From NCBI GenBank assembly GCA_020433805.1, contig JAGRBZ010000012.1:1-51251 (forward strand): 51,251 nt of DNA, in the 5' to 3' direction. The notes under the pieces were generated by a model. The model had not been told where the DNA came from and did no database searches. It saw only the letters and a program-made list of their open reading frames with translations. The number at the start of each line of letters is the position of its first letter. Position 1 is the first letter of the stretch. Both the position numbers and the translations under genes were made by a program. Below, piece after piece: positions 16,450 to 26,543 of this stretch. The DNA comes from Anaerolineae bacterium. Lineage in GTDB: Bacteria > Chloroflexota > Anaerolineae > 4572-78 > J111.

Positions 16450-16957
16450 AATTATCCTCCTTGATGGAAATGGAATGGTGTGTAGTTAGGTTTTCTTGAT
16501 CAAATGCGTTGTGTTGCCTTGCCAGCAAAACCGGACAAGGGGCGTGGCGAGCAACCTTATCGGCGACGCTGCCTAACGTCCAGCGGGCTAGGCCGCTGCG
16601 TCCGTGGGTTGACATGACAATGCAATCAACCTGATTTTCTTTGGCGTTATAGATGATCCCTTCGGCGGCCTCTGCTTCGCACAAAATTATCTGGGCATTG
16701 ATACCATCAGCTTGGAGCTTCTTTTGCTGGGCCAGAAGATAATGATGCGCCTCTTGCTTGGCCTGTTCATAGGTTTCTGACATGCTCACAGCCGTTGCTG
16801 AGGTCATGTGCGGCATGAACAGGCTTGGATAGGTAAATTCGACCATCCGAATAAGGATTAAGTGACTGTTAAATTGATGACCCAAGGCAACAGCTAAAGG
16901 CAGCGCTTGTTCGGCAAGTTCTGATCCGTCTAGCGGAACCAAAATACGCTTAAACAT
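16439..16957 (-). CDS. Universal stress protein (UspA family), first copy
   Basis: A 172-residue UspA protein: ILVPLDGSELAEQALP at the start and STHGRSGLARWTLGSV near residue 140 for nucleotide binding, then CPVLLAR. The last 20 residues are an extra tail. GGAGGCGG lies just before ATG 16957, a strong ribosome site. It is the promoter-proximal gene of the two-gene operon. Confidence 0.9.
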   Translation of the reverse strand: MFKRILVPLDGSELAEQALPLAVALGHQFNSHLILIRMVEFTYPSLFMPHMTSATAVSMSETYEQAKQEAHHYLLAQQKKLQADGINAQIILCEAEAAEGIIYNAKENQVDCIVMSTHGRSGLARWTLGSVADKVARHAPCPVLLARQHNAFDQENLTTHHSISIKEDNYVS

Positions 16958-17020
16958 TTTTCCGCCTCCTTACATGGGTAACCACAATGATAACAATGCA
17001 GACTCAGTGGATCAAAATTT

Positions 17021-17078
17021 GAGGAGTGAGGCATCCTCAGATGCCGAACTCAGCCGCATCTGAGGATGCCGGCTCCTC
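17021..17078. repeat. Long two-part stem-loop between two minus-strand genes
   Basis: GCATCCTCAGATGC (17031-17044) pairs perfectly with GCATCTGAGGATGC (17056-17069). GAGGAG (17021-17026) pairs with CTCCTC (17073-17078) outside it, giving about 20 pairs. It lies 22 bp after the stop of the flavoprotein gene and upstream of the usp operon. It lacks a T-run, so it could be a transcript-stabilising end, a terminator or part of the usp control region. Confidence 0.7.
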
Positions 17079-17100
17079 GAAAAGTGGATCTACTGACACT

Positions 17101-18369
17101 TTAAGATGATAAAACTTGCGATATAACCTTCAATCCCGCTTCCATTCCTTGCCAGGTTAAACCGGAGTGCAGCGGTTTCCCTGCTCTAAAACGTTGCGGT
17201 AGATAAAGCCCCAATAACTTCTTGCCGTAGTGCCACACCGGCGATGTCCCGACCCGATAGGCTTCCGGATCTGCCTCATTTACTTCGGCAGTTTGCTGAT
17301 AGAAATTCTTCACTTCAAGTGGTATCTGGGCGAAGATAGCCGTGTCGACCTCATCCAAAACGTACATGCTAACCGGATGGTTATATTTTATCTTCGGTTC
17401 CGTATCCAATATCTCTGCCGCGATATGTTCGGCAGCGGCATCGGCTTGTAGAACGGCCAGATAGGCTTGCTTGACCGGGAAGTTGGTAATATCGCCCACC
17501 GCATAAATGCGTGGACACTCAATCACCCGACGGCTTTCCTGGTACGTGGTTACGAAGCCTCTGGGGTCAGACGGTAACCCTAAGAACGGAGTCGAAGCAA
17601 CATAGGGCGGGAATGAAACTAACAAGTCGTAGGTTACGGACTGACCATTTTTGTAGACCACTTCTTTGGGTTCAACCCGCTCAACTTCATAATCTTTGTA
17701 GGCGGTGATGTTTCTTCGCTCAAATTCTTCGGTGATAATGGGGTCAAACCGGTTGCCGAAGTCTTGTAAATAATCTTTTTCATACGTTGTCCACACGATG
17801 TCAATACCACCGTGATGGTTATTCTTGTTGAGCCAAGAGTCGAACAAGAAGGCCATTTCATACAGGGGGCCGGCGTGCTTGTTGTTGGGCGGAACCATGA
17901 AGAGAACCCGTTTGGGATGGCTAACGCTGGCTTCACGGGCCAAATCTTCAAACGCGCCCCGGAGTGACATCATCCCTTGGGGTGTCCAGATGTCATGTCC
18001 ATACTCCTCTAAGCCCGGAATTTCTTCGGGGTAGGTATTCGCTCCTGTGGCGACAACCAGAAAGTCGAACGGATATTTATCGGCATCGGTGTAAACAATT
18101 TTGTTAATCGAGTCGATCTGATGGGCCTGGGTCTGAATAAAGCGAATATTCCGTCGCTTCATGGGGCCATCAAGCTCTATTTTTAGCCGTTCAGCATCCA
18201 AACCAAATGGAATGTAAATGCTGTTAGGCTTAAAGAAAAAAGAATCTCTATCAGATATTACGGTGATGTCCGCCCAGTTACCCAACCGCATCCGTAAGTA
18301 AAAGGCTGTTTCCAAACCGCCAAATCCGCCACCTAAAACGAGTATTCTGGGAGATGTCTTGTTATTCAT
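17101..18369 (-). CDS. SQR/Ndh-2-like FAD pyridine-nucleotide oxidoreductase
   Basis: A 422-residue flavoprotein. VLGGGFGGLE near the start binds the FAD ADP part, LVVATGANTYP is the ATG motif, and CPRIYAVGD (about 290-300) is the second FAD contact. The layout fits the sulfide:quinone oxidoreductase / type II NADH dehydrogenase superfamily. The only cysteine I see is in that last motif, so the redox cysteines of a true SQR are absent and sulfide oxidation is unlikely. The C-terminal end is amphipathic and could touch the membrane. A quinone-linked or unknown reductase is the safest call. AAGGAG precedes ATG 18369. Confidence 0.78.
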   Translation of the reverse strand: MNNKTSPRILVLGGGFGGLETAFYLRMRLGNWADITVISDRDSFFFKPNSIYIPFGLDAERLKIELDGPMKRRNIRFIQTQAHQIDSINKIVYTDADKYPFDFLVVATGANTYPEEIPGLEEYGHDIWTPQGMMSLRGAFEDLAREASVSHPKRVLFMVPPNNKHAGPLYEMAFLFDSWLNKNNHHGGIDIVWTTYEKDYLQDFGNRFDPIITEEFERRNITAYKDYEVERVEPKEVVYKNGQSVTYDLLVSFPPYVASTPFLGLPSDPRGFVTTYQESRRVIECPRIYAVGDITNFPVKQAYLAVLQADAAAEHIAAEILDTEPKIKYNHPVSMYVLDEVDTAIFAQIPLEVKNFYQQTAEVNEADPEAYRVGTSPVWHYGKKLLGLYLPQRFRAGKPLHSGLTWQGMEAGLKVISQVLSS

Positions 18370-18841
18370 TGCGGTGCTCCTTGTTGAAAGATGAAGAACT
18401 CATATATTCTTACACTCTTACTATAAATCAAAAGTGCCTCCTTTGCGCTAGCCATTTGGGGGGATTGTGAACTAACAGGTCATCCAGTATTTTGCCTGGT
18501 TGTTTGTCTAGGATTATGTTTGGCCGTTGCGCTAGTTTTTTTAAGGGTTTACAATAATTATTTTTGAAGAGATATTAGAAAAATTTAAAATTTATGGTAT
18601 GATACAGAAAGCTCATATAGAATGAGAGTAGATACCGGTATCTTAAGCAGACAGAGGTGCAGAGTCAGGTCGAAGAGGCTCGTAGCCGTCTACTGATATG
18701 GGTTTTGTTGTAGAGTTGGCAAAAGTGAGGTAAAATGCAGCGTCGATTGTAAACCGGCTTAATTTCCGGCATTATTATACTTACTTTTTGATAACTTAAA
18801 ACTTTTAGAGTTCTTGTAAGATTTCAATGTAGAAGTCATCG
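18370..18841. other. Divergent intergenic region, 472 bp
   Basis: It separates the minus-strand flavoprotein from the plus-strand sensor kinase and should hold both promoters. The best signal is TGG-TATGAT at 18595-18603, an extended -10 on the plus strand. That would leave a leader of about 230 nt before the kinase. No gene or stable hairpin was recognised. Confidence 0.4.
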
Positions 18842-20491
18842 ATGACGATTGTACCCAATAAATTCTCACTTTTTTCTGTTTCCAAAACTGTGAATGCTAA
18901 TAACGCTTCAAACACAACATCTGCATGGAATAGCGAAGAAGGACTAAAACTTCTTTTAGAGTCCGCTCCTATGGCTATGCTTATGGTAGGTTATGAAGGG
19001 CGTATACTGTTTGTTAACGTCAAGGCCGTAGAAATGTTTGGCTATAGCCGCCAGGAACTGGTTGATCAAAAAGTCGAGATGCTTATCCCTGATCGCTTTC
19101 GACATAACCATGTTCAACATAGAGAAAACTATGTTGAAGAGCCTCACAGTCGACCAATGGGGATTGGATTAGAGTTATCAGCCAAACGGAAAGACGGCAC
19201 GGAATTTCCTATTGAAGTTGGCCTGAGTACGGTCAACCTCAAAGATGAGTTTGTCACCATTGCCACGGTGTATGATGTAACCATTCGCAAGCAAGCCGAA
19301 GCAGAGTTGGAACGTCGCGTTGAGGAACGCACCCACGAGCTTGAGCGCCGCCGCCAGGTTTCTGATGGCCTGCGCGATATTTTAACCGTACTCAACTCCG
19401 ATCGCTCTTCAGGCGAAACCCTTAATTACATTGTCGCCCAGGCCAGCCGCCTTCTTAATGCCGATGCCAGCGCAATTTACCAGCTTCAAGATGACAACGA
19501 CATAATCCTTACGATACAAACCAGCCAAGGCTTGCCCGACGATTATATTGCTTGGGGCAAACGCGGCCTCGATAAAGGTATCAACAGTCAGGCCGTTTTA
19601 ACCCGTCGGCCCGTCGCTGTTTCCGATTTATCGCAGCAGTTGCAAAACGGTGGCGATGTCGGTAGCAAATCGCGATGGTCCCTGTTGGTTACCCACGGGT
19701 ATCACGCCGTGTTGGCTGTTCCTTTAATTGTTAAAGAAGAGGTGTACGGTAGCCTGGTTTTGTACTATAGCCAACCGCGTGAATTTCCCAAAGAGTCGAT
19801 TGAACTGGCCGTTACGTTTGCCGATCAAGTAGCTCTGGCGATTGAAAATGCACGGTTGCGTACGCAGGTTGAACAGGCCGCCATTGTAGCCGAGCGCAAC
19901 CGCTTGGCCCGCGATCTGCACGACTCGGTTACCCAAACGCTGTTCTCAGCCAGTCTGATAGCCGAAGTTTTGCCGAAATTGTGGAACCGTCGGCATAGCG
20001 AAGGCGAACGTCGCCTGGAAGAATTGCGTCAACTCACGCGCGGCGCTTTGGCCGAAATGCGAACCTTGCTTCTAGAGCTACGACCTTCCCGCCTAATCGA
20101 CGTTGGCCTCAGTGAACTTTTACGTCAACTTACCGAAGCGGTTACCGGTCGAGCTAGAGTACCTATCGATTTGCAGTTAGAAGGTGAGTGCTCCCTTTTG
20201 CCGGAAGTGCAGATAGCCCTTTATCGTACTGCCCAAGAGGCGCTTAATAATGTTGCCAAACACTCTCAAGCCAGTCGAGTTGAAGTAAAGTTGATTTGTA
20301 GGCCAGATTATGTAAAATTATCTGTTAAGGACGATGGTCGGGGATTTATCCGCGAAAATGTTCAAGCCAACAGCCTTGGCTTGTCGATTATGCATGAGCG
20401 AGCCGAAGCCATCGATGCCAGGCTTGAAATTAATACGGAGGTTGGGCAAGGAACAGAGGTATCTCTAACTTGGATAAATAACAAACAGTAG
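18842..20491 (+). CDS. PAS-GAF NarL-type sensor histidine kinase
   Basis: A 549-residue soluble kinase. A PAS domain occupies about 35-150 (ESAPMAMLMVGYEGRILFVN, then KRKDGTEFPIEV). A short coiled coil follows, then a GAF domain (about 185-340, NADASAIYQLQ). The HisKA_3 box RNRLARDLHDSVTQ contains phospho-acceptor H360. The HATPase_c end carries DDGRGF and LGLSIMHERAEAI. It phosphorylates a NarL/FixJ regulator, surely the one encoded 161 bp downstream. No membrane segment is seen, so the signal is cytoplasmic; PAS and GAF ligands are not predictable. The ribosome site before ATG 18842 is weak. Confidence 0.9.
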   Translation: MTIVPNKFSLFSVSKTVNANNASNTTSAWNSEEGLKLLLESAPMAMLMVGYEGRILFVNVKAVEMFGYSRQELVDQKVEMLIPDRFRHNHVQHRENYVEEPHSRPMGIGLELSAKRKDGTEFPIEVGLSTVNLKDEFVTIATVYDVTIRKQAEAELERRVEERTHELERRRQVSDGLRDILTVLNSDRSSGETLNYIVAQASRLLNADASAIYQLQDDNDIILTIQTSQGLPDDYIAWGKRGLDKGINSQAVLTRRPVAVSDLSQQLQNGGDVGSKSRWSLLVTHGYHAVLAVPLIVKEEVYGSLVLYYSQPREFPKESIELAVTFADQVALAIENARLRTQVEQAAIVAERNRLARDLHDSVTQTLFSASLIAEVLPKLWNRRHSEGERRLEELRQLTRGALAEMRTLLLELRPSRLIDVGLSELLRQLTEAVTGRARVPIDLQLEGECSLLPEVQIALYRTAQEALNNVAKHSQASRVEVKLICRPDYVKLSVKDDGRGFIRENVQANSLGLSIMHERAEAIDARLEINTEVGQGTEVSLTWINNKQ

Positions 20492-20652
20492 CTCCTGAAA
20501 TCCGTTAGACCCACATCACCTTTAACCTTCGATTAGAATGACATCTTCGCAATGTAACCCCTGCGGCCAAGCCGTAGCAAAAATTTCAAAAATCCAAGTT
20601 TGTGGTGCCCTTTTTTGATGGTATCTAATTCAGGAGACGGTGGAACGACACT

Positions 20653-21306
20653 ATGAGTGATCACAACCCCATTCGTGTAATGCTTGTCGATGACCATGCG
20701 GTGGTACGCAGCGGGTTATCCGCATTTTTGCTTGCCTTTGACGATCTCGAATTGGTCGGCGAGGCCAGTAACGGAGCCGAGGCCGTACGTCTTTGCGGCC
20801 AAATTCAGCCCGACGTAGTGCTTATGGATATGGTCATGCCTGAAATGGATGGAGCAACCGCTACCCAACAGATCCGCCAAAATTTTCCGCACACACAAGT
20901 GTTAGCCCTTACCAGCTTTAAAGAAGATAATCTTATTCATCGCGCACTAGAAGCGGGGGCTATCGGCTACCTGCTCAAGAATGTTGGTGCCGATGACTTA
21001 GCTCACGCTATTCGCGATGCCCATACCGGGCGGCCAACTCTGGCACCCGAAGCTGCACAGGCTCTCATCGAAACGGCTACCGCTCCCCATTCAACCGAAA
21101 TTCTCATCGGCGAAGATCTTACCCCCCGTGAAAAAGAAGTGCTCGCTCTGATGATCAAGGGCCTCAACAATTCGAAAATCGCCGAGCGTTTAGTCGTCAG
21201 CCCTTCCACCGTTCGCTTTCACGTAAGCAATGTCCTCTCTAAACTCAACGCCACCAGCCGAACCGAAGCTGTTGCCTATGCCCTGCAACATAACCTGGTC
21301 AAGTAA
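20653..21306 (+). CDS. NarL/FixJ-family response regulator
   Basis: A 217-residue transcription regulator. The receiver (1-120) has paired acids in VDDHAVVRSG, phospho-acceptor D59 (VVLMDMVMPEMDG) and a conserved lysine in YLLKN. The LuxR-type helix-turn-helix (about 150-215) reads LTPREKEVLALMIKG, then NSKIAERLVVSPSTVRFHVSNVLSKL. It follows the HisKA_3 kinase, its likely partner. A perfect terminator ends the transcript 34 nt later. Target genes are unknown. Confidence 0.93.
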   Translation: MSDHNPIRVMLVDDHAVVRSGLSAFLLAFDDLELVGEASNGAEAVRLCGQIQPDVVLMDMVMPEMDGATATQQIRQNFPHTQVLALTSFKEDNLIHRALEAGAIGYLLKNVGADDLAHAIRDAHTGRPTLAPEAAQALIETATAPHSTEILIGEDLTPREKEVLALMIKGLNNSKIAERLVVSPSTVRFHVSNVLSKLNATSRTEAVAYALQHNLVK

Positions 21307-21339
21307 CCAGGCGTCAAACTAACCAACTGACCAGTTTCT

Positions 21340-21380
21340 AAACTCCTCAAATGTCCGGTGCATTTGAGGAGTTTTTGTTT
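21340..21380 (+). terminator. Strong intrinsic terminator
   Basis: AAACTCCTCAAATG (21340-21353) pairs perfectly with CATTTGAGGAGTTT (21361-21374) over a 7-nt loop and is followed by a T-rich run. It ends the kinase-regulator transcript. Confidence 0.9.
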
Positions 21381-21429
21381 TACAGTGACAATAGGCGTTT
21401 TGTAATGGAATTCACAAAGGAGTGACCTT

Positions 21430-21891
21430 ATGAAAAAGGAACTGGTAAAAAACTGGATGTCTCGCGATGTCATCGCGGTTGATATTGACACCAAATTGTC
21501 AGCAGCGCATCAACTAATGATTGATTATCAGATCCGCCGATTGCCCGTGGTCCATGATGATCAACTGGTCGGCGTCTTGACTTTAGGCGATGTGCGTGAA
21601 GCGGAACCCTCGGAAGCCACCTCTTTAAGTGTTTGGGAGGTCAACTACTTACTTTCAGAGTTGAAAGTAGGAAAATTGATGTCGCAAAACCCCATTACTA
21701 TCTCCCCTTTTGCCACCATTGGCGAAGCCGCCTGGATGATGTTGGAATACAAAATCAGCGGCCTGCCGGTTGTCAACAAAAAAGGCAAAATTATTGGTAT
21801 CATTACCGAGTCAGATATATTTCGCCTCGTTGTTAAAGAGTGGGGGCAGTTTGAAAAAGGCGATTTCTCCGGCTTGAATTTGGATGCCTGA
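21430..21891 (+). CDS. CBS-domain pair protein
   Basis: A 153-residue protein made of two CBS motifs. The first covers about 8-65 (MSRDVIAVDIDTKLSAAHQLM ... LVGVLTLGDVRE), the second about 78-145 (LMSQNPITISPFATIGEAAWMM ... IIGIITESDIFRLV). Such stand-alone Bateman modules bind adenine nucleotides and report energy state to a partner. AAAGGAG precedes ATG 21430. It is flanked by a terminator upstream and a non-coding gap downstream, so it is probably monocistronic and the partner protein is not indicated. Confidence 0.9.
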   Translation: MKKELVKNWMSRDVIAVDIDTKLSAAHQLMIDYQIRRLPVVHDDQLVGVLTLGDVREAEPSEATSLSVWEVNYLLSELKVGKLMSQNPITISPFATIGEAAWMMLEYKISGLPVVNKKGKIIGIITESDIFRLVVKEWGQFEKGDFSGLNLDA

Positions 21892-22232
21892 GATTTTTGG
21901 ATCAACATTATCTCATTTTAAGGTGTCTGTAGCGTTATCCTGGCAGGTTATGTCATCCTGTTAAAACAAAGTATCTCTTTTTCTCTTTAAATTAGTGAAA
22001 TATCACTAGTAGTGATATTTCACTAATAGTGAATACCCACTAAACTTGACGACTTTCGGCTATTCAAGTATTCTATGACCGCCTGAGACCATCTTGACCG
22101 ATACATTTTTTAAACTGCTCACTCCAGATATAAAATATAGTCCAAAGCTATGGCTCCATTTGTGCAGCCAATTTCATAGCTTACTTACCCATTATAATCT
22201 TTTAATACTAATGAAGAGAGAAAGGAAGAATT
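21892..22232. other. Intergenic region upstream of malate synthase
   Basis: A gap of 341 bp. Its notable content is the palindrome at 21991-22027, listed separately, and further TAGTGA/CACTA half-sites just after it (to about 22044). I see no gene in it. Confidence 0.6.
21991..22027. promoter_or_regulatory. Palindrome with 18-bp arms, candidate operator
   Basis: ATTAGTGAAATATCACTA (21991-22008) and its exact complement (22010-22027) flank one base. The inner unit TAGTGAnATnTCACTA is itself near-palindromic and TAGTGA recurs at 22027-22032. It is A/T-rich and has no T-run after it, which suits a protein-binding site for a dimer or tetramer better than a terminator. The start of malate synthase is 206 bp downstream. 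Confidence 0.6.
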
Positions 22233-23849
22233 ATGAGTAACTCAGCGACGAGCGATTTTGTCACCCCGGATGGTGTGGAGATTCTGGGTCAAGTGACCCC
22301 GGAGTATGCCGAAATTCTCACGCCCGAGGCCTTAGCTTTGGTTGCCAAACTCCATCGCAGCTTTAATTCCCGACGAGCCGAACTTTTAGCCCGCCGCGAA
22401 GCCCGCCAGGCCGACATCGACGCCGGTAAACTGCCCGATTTTCTGCCTGAAACCGCCGAAATTCGCAACAGCGACTGGACTGTGGCTCCCATTCCTGATG
22501 ATTTGCAGGATCGCCGGGTTGAAATCACCGGCCCGGTCGACCGCAAAATGATCATCAACGCCCTCAATTCCGGGGCTAAAGTCTTTATGGCCGATTTTGA
22601 AGACTCCAGCACCCCCACCTGGGCCAACAATATTGATGGTCACCTCAACCTGCGCGATGCCAACAAAGGCACCATTTCCTTTAGCCAGGCCGATGGTAAA
22701 TATTACGAACTCAACGACGAAGTCGCCACGCTCTTAGTTCGCCCTCGTGGGTGGCATCTTAATGAAAAGCATATGCTGGTCGATGGTGAACCCGTTTCCG
22801 GCGGCATCTTCGATTTTGCCCTATATCTGTACCACAACGCGCAAACGCTGCTTGATAAAGGCTCCGGCCCCTACTTCTACCTGCCGAAGCTGGAAAGCCA
22901 TCTCGAAGCCCGACTGTGGAACGAGATTTTTGTGATGGCTCAAGACGAAATTGGCGTTCCGCAAGGCTCCATTCGGGCCACGGTGCTGATCGAAACCATT
23001 TTGGCCGCCTTTGAAATGGACGAAATTCTGTACGAACTGCGTGATCACTCCGCCGGCCTCAACTGCGGTCGCTGGGATTACATCTTTAGCTGCATCAAAA
23101 AATTCCGTAACCATCATGAATTTTGCCTGGCTGACCGAGCCAAGGTCACGATGGCGACGCACTTTATGCGCTCTTACTCATTGTTATGTATCAAAACCTG
23201 TCACAAGCGCAACATCCATGCTATGGGCGGTATGGCAGCTCAAATTCCTATCAAGAGCGATCCCGAAGCCAACGAAGCTGCTTTGGCCAAAGTTCGCGCC
23301 GATAAAGAGCGCGAAGCCAACGACGGCCACGACGGCACTTGGGTAGCGCACCCTGGTCTGGTGCCTGTGGCGCTGGCAGCCTTTAACTCCGTTATGCCGC
23401 AGCCCAACCAAATCGATCGCAAACGCGAAGATATCAATATCAGCGCCAAAGATCTGCTGACGTTCGAACCCGAAGAACCCATCACCGAAGCCGGTTTGCG
23501 CACCAACGTCAACGTGGGTATCCAATATCTGGGTTCCTGGTTGGCCGGCAATGGTTGTGTGCCCATCTTCAATCTGATGGAAGACGCTGCCACCGCCGAA
23601 ATTTCACGTTCGCAAATTTGGCAGTGGATCAATAGCCCCAAAGGCGTATTGGACGACGGACGCAAGGTCGATGTGCCGCTCTTCCGCACCATTGTTAAAG
23701 AAGAGCTGCCCAAAATTCGGGAGTACGTCGGTGACGCTGCCTTTGAAGGTGGTACCTACGAAAAAGCTGCCGAACTCTTTGATGAAATCACTACCTCCGA
23801 GGATTTTGTCGAGTTTCTAACGCTGCCGGCCTATAAAATGGTCGACTAA
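22233..23849 (+). CDS. aceB: Malate synthase A
   Basis: A 538-residue cytosolic enzyme that condenses glyoxylate with acetyl-CoA to malate. Family motifs seen: [13 protein letters not shown] (about 94-106), [12 protein letters not shown], and the signature [15 protein letters not shown] at 270-284. The length is typical of the A isoform (about 530), not the G isoform (about 720) that accompanies glc genes in E. coli. AGAGAAAGGAAG before ATG 22233 serves as ribosome site. A terminator follows, then glcDEF, so the enzyme probably consumes glyoxylate made by glycolate oxidase. No isocitrate lyase gene is present here. Confidence 0.96.
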   Translation: MSNSATSDFVTPDGVEILGQVTPEYAEILTPEALALVAKLHRSFNSRRAELLARREARQADIDAGKLPDFLPETAEIRNSDWTVAPIPDDLQDRRVEITGPVDRKMIINALNSGAKVFMADFEDSSTPTWANNIDGHLNLRDANKGTISFSQADGKYYELNDEVATLLVRPRGWHLNEKHMLVDGEPVSGGIFDFALYLYHNAQTLLDKGSGPYFYLPKLESHLEARLWNEIFVMAQDEIGVPQGSIRATVLIETILAAFEMDEILYELRDHSAGLNCGRWDYIFSCIKKFRNHHEFCLADRAKVTMATHFMRSYSLLCIKTCHKRNIHAMGGMAAQIPIKSDPEANEAALAKVRADKEREANDGHDGTWVAHPGLVPVALAAFNSVMPQPNQIDRKREDINISAKDLLTFEPEEPITEAGLRTNVNVGIQYLGSWLAGNGCVPIFNLMEDAATAEISRSQIWQWINSPKGVLDDGRKVDVPLFRTIVKEELPKIREYVGDAAFEGGTYEKAAELFDEITTSEDFVEFLTLPAYKMVD

Positions 23850-23873
23850 GTCGCAATTTATCTTGCTTTAACG

Positions 23874-23911
23874 TTAGCCTCGGATATAATATCTATCCGA
23901 GGCTAATTTTT
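23874..23911 (+). terminator. Intrinsic terminator after malate synthase
   Basis: TTAGCCTCGGATA (23874-23886) pairs with TATCCGAGGCTAA (23894-23906) over a 7-nt loop and is followed by TTTTT. It separates aceB from glcD, so glcDEF needs its own promoter or read-through. Confidence 0.88.
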
Positions 23912-23994
23912 CGCTCTCAGTTACACATCGATCCGCCAAACCCTTCCCAAAAAACAATGTGATGCAGCAAGCAATAGCACAAAGGAGTTGTCTA

Positions 23995-25449
23995 TTGGAC
24001 CATCAACCATTTTTTGCCGCCCTTCAAAGAATCTATCCCAAAGAGCGTTTGCTCACCAAAGGCGTTCAACTGCTGGCCTACGAGTCTGACGCCCTCACCT
24101 CCTTTCAAACCAAACCTTCCGCCGTAGTTATCCCTGAAAGTCAGGATGAAGTCATCGAGACAGTGCGACTGTGCCATCAATTTGGCGTGCCGTATGTTGC
24201 TCGTGGCAGTGGCACCAGTCTGTCAGGTGGCTCGCTGCCGATTGAGAACGGTATCGTCATTGCCCTTAACCGGCTCAATCGCATCAAAAAACTCGATCCG
24301 GAGCAGCGCATTGCTGTGGTGGAACCGGGCGTGGTCAATTTGCAAATCTCGCAAGCCGCCGATCGCTACAACCTCTACTATGCGCCCGATCCCTCCAGCC
24401 AATCGGTTTGCACCATTGGCGGGAATGTGGCCTTTAACTCCGGTGGAGCACACTGTCTCAAATATGGTATGACCAGCAATCACATTCTCGGCCTTAAAGT
24501 GGTTCTGGCCGATGGCGAAGTTGTCGAATTCGGCAGCGAGAGCCTGGAAGGCGTCGGCGTGGGGCCGGATTTGATCGGCCTCTTTGTCGGCTCTGAGGGA
24601 TTGTTTGGTGTCGCGCTGGAGATTACCGTTCGGCTGCTGCCCAAACCGGAACTCTATCGCACCGTTCTGGCGGCTTATAACGATTTAGAGACAGCCGGCA
24701 ATGCCGTAGCGATGGTTGTTGCTTCCGGCCTACTGCCTGGTGCAATGGAAATTATGGACCGCCTGTCCATCAAAGCCGCTGAGTCGGCGGTTGATGCGGG
24801 CTACCCTGAAAATGCCGCCGCGCTGCTCATTGTCGAACTGGAAGGTGAGTCCGAGCAGGTCGAGACCGAATTTGAAGAAATTATGGATGTCATCAAAGAG
24901 TCGGGTTCCTACGAGATTCGTGTAGCGAAAGATGCCGAGCAGCGCCTGAGGATTTGGAAAGGTCGCAAAGGCGCATTTTCCTCTGTTGGGCGGCTTAGCC
25001 CCGATTACGTCGTTCAAGATGGAGTCGTGCCGCGCAGTCATCTCGGTAAAGCCTTAGCCGAAATCGACCGTCTTAGCCAAGAGTACGGCCTCGATGTGGC
25101 GAATGTGTTCCATGCCGGGGATGGTAACCTTCATCCGCTTATTTTGTTTAATGGGCGTGAAGAAGGGGCTTTAGAACACGCCGAGGAGTTGGCCGGCAAA
25201 ATCCTGAAGATGTGTGTCGAATTGGGCGGCTCGATTACGGGGGAACACGGCGTCGGCATGGAAAAGCGCAACTATATGCCCGCCATGTTCAGCGAAGTCG
25301 ATCTGGAAACGATGAAAACCATCCGCCGTCAAGTCGATCCCAAAGAAATTTCAAATCCGGGCAAAATGTTTCCCGGCGGCGAAGCCCCCGCCCTCAAAAT
25401 GACCGGTATGCATCCGTTAGAAGCAAAGGGGATCATCTCACGCGAATGA
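23995..25449 (+). CDS. glcD: Glycolate oxidase FAD subunit GlcD
   Basis: A 484-residue FAD-linked oxidase. The PCMH-type FAD domain (about 40-215) shows [17 protein letters not shown] and [21 protein letters not shown]. The C-terminal FAD-oxidase domain has [10 protein letters not shown] and [18 protein letters not shown], the active-site His and metal region. With GlcE and GlcF it oxidises glycolate (or D-lactate) to glyoxylate, passing electrons to quinone at the membrane. The frame opens at 23959, but AAAGGAG at 23981-23987 is ideally placed for TTG 23995, so I use that start. It overlaps glcE by ATGA. A D-lactate dehydrogenase role cannot be excluded. Confidence 0.92.
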   Translation: MDHQPFFAALQRIYPKERLLTKGVQLLAYESDALTSFQTKPSAVVIPESQDEVIETVRLCHQFGVPYVARGSGTSLSGGSLPIENGIVIALNRLNRIKKLDPEQRIAVVEPGVVNLQISQAADRYNLYYAPDPSSQSVCTIGGNVAFNSGGAHCLKYGMTSNHILGLKVVLADGEVVEFGSESLEGVGVGPDLIGLFVGSEGLFGVALEITVRLLPKPELYRTVLAAYNDLETAGNAVAMVVASGLLPGAMEIMDRLSIKAAESAVDAGYPENAAALLIVELEGESEQVETEFEEIMDVIKESGSYEIRVAKDAEQRLRIWKGRKGAFSSVGRLSPDYVVQDGVVPRSHLGKALAEIDRLSQEYGLDVANVFHAGDGNLHPLILFNGREEGALEHAEELAGKILKMCVELGGSITGEHGVGMEKRNYMPAMFSEVDLETMKTIRRQVDPKEISNPGKMFPGGEAPALKMTGMHPLEAKGIISRE

Positions 25450-26543
25450 GTCTACAGCCAACCACGCTCGAAGAATTGCAGTCAATTGTTAAAGATAATC
25501 AGGGGTTGCTGCCAATTGGCGGCGGCACCAAACCGGCATTATCAACGGCCTTCAACGGCGCTACCCGGCTGGATATGAGTCGCCTGTCCGGTATCATCGA
25601 ATATGAGCCGGGTGAATACACCTTTACCGCCTACGCCGGCACACCGGTGCGCACTATTGTCGCCGCGCTGGCCGAACACGGCCAATATTTGCCGTTTGAT
25701 CCTCCGTTAATCGAGCAAGGCGCTACACTGGGAGGCGTTATCGCCGCCAACACGGCCGGCTCGGGCCGCTATCGGTACGGTGGAGTGCGCGACTTTATTA
25801 TCGGCGTTCGCTTTGTTGATGGCCAAGGCCAATTGGTACGTGGTGGCGGCAAGGTCGTCAAGAACGCTGCCGGGTTCGATTTGCCGAAGTTTATGGTCGG
25901 CAGTGCCGGTCGATTCGGTGCCTTTGTCGATGTCAGCTTCAAGGTTTTTCCTGAGCCACGCGCTTATGTGACGCTCAAAGCGGTCTTCGCCAGTTTGGGG
26001 CCGGCCTTGGAAGCGATTTATAGCCTCTTTACCGCACCCAATGAAATGGATGTGCTGGACCTGGAATCGCTTGATGATGGCCGGTTTGGCCTCCTTATGC
26101 GGTTAGGTGGCTTGTCGACAGCGCTGCCCGGTCGTGTCGAACGCCTGCAAGCGTTTCTGAATACGAAAACCGAAGTTCTCTCGAATGAGGTCATTCAAGC
26201 CGAGGCCGATGCCGCGCTGTGGCAGCAGGTAAATGGCTTTTCTTGGGTGCCCGATGGCTCACATTTCGCAAAAGTGCCTATTTCACCGAAACGTATTCCG
26301 CTTTTAGAAAATGTCCTGCTCAGCCTCAATCCGTCGCGACGCTATACCGCCGGCGGCAACGTGGCCTGGCTGGCCGTGTCGGATATCGAACAGCTTGACA
26401 TGCTGTTGAACAAGCTGAATTTGCCCGGTTTAGTTCTCTTTGGTCCGCCGGGACGTCCCTTTATTGGCCCGCGTCCGGGTGTCTCTCTGGCCCGGCGCGT
26501 AAAACAAGCCCTCGATCCGTCAGGAAAATTTCTGGAGATTTAA
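25446..26543 (+). CDS. glcE: Glycolate oxidase FAD-binding subunit GlcE
   Basis: A 365-residue second FAD-binding subunit. The N-terminal FAD_binding_4 part carries [11 protein letters not shown], then [18 protein letters not shown] and [21 protein letters not shown]. The frame extends back to 25212 inside glcD, but ATG 25446, overlapping the glcD stop, is the coupled start. The C-terminal half is short and lacks the catalytic oxidase domain, as normal for GlcE. The stop is followed directly, with no gap, by the glcF ATG. Confidence 0.93.
   Translation: MSLQPTTLEELQSIVKDNQGLLPIGGGTKPALSTAFNGATRLDMSRLSGIIEYEPGEYTFTAYAGTPVRTIVAALAEHGQYLPFDPPLIEQGATLGGVIAANTAGSGRYRYGGVRDFIIGVRFVDGQGQLVRGGGKVVKNAAGFDLPKFMVGSAGRFGAFVDVSFKVFPEPRAYVTLKAVFASLGPALEAIYSLFTAPNEMDVLDLESLDDGRFGLLMRLGGLSTALPGRVERLQAFLNTKTEVLSNEVIQAEADAALWQQVNGFSWVPDGSHFAKVPISPKRIPLLENVLLSLNPSRRYTAGGNVAWLAVSDIEQLDMLLNKLNLPGLVLFGPPGRPFIGPRPGVSLARRVKQALDPSGKFLEI

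Noticed and set aside
17101..18369. True sulfide:quinone oxidoreductase
   Set aside because: The redox cysteines are missing; only one cysteine is present in the protein.
22289..23713. Long minus-strand frames opposite malate synthase (up to 157 codons)
   Set aside because: Shadows of a strongly coding, G/C-rich gene; arginine/serine-rich translations without family resemblance.
25212..25445. Upstream extension of the GlcE frame
   Set aside because: It lies inside glcD; ATG 25446 overlapping the glcD stop is the natural coupled start.
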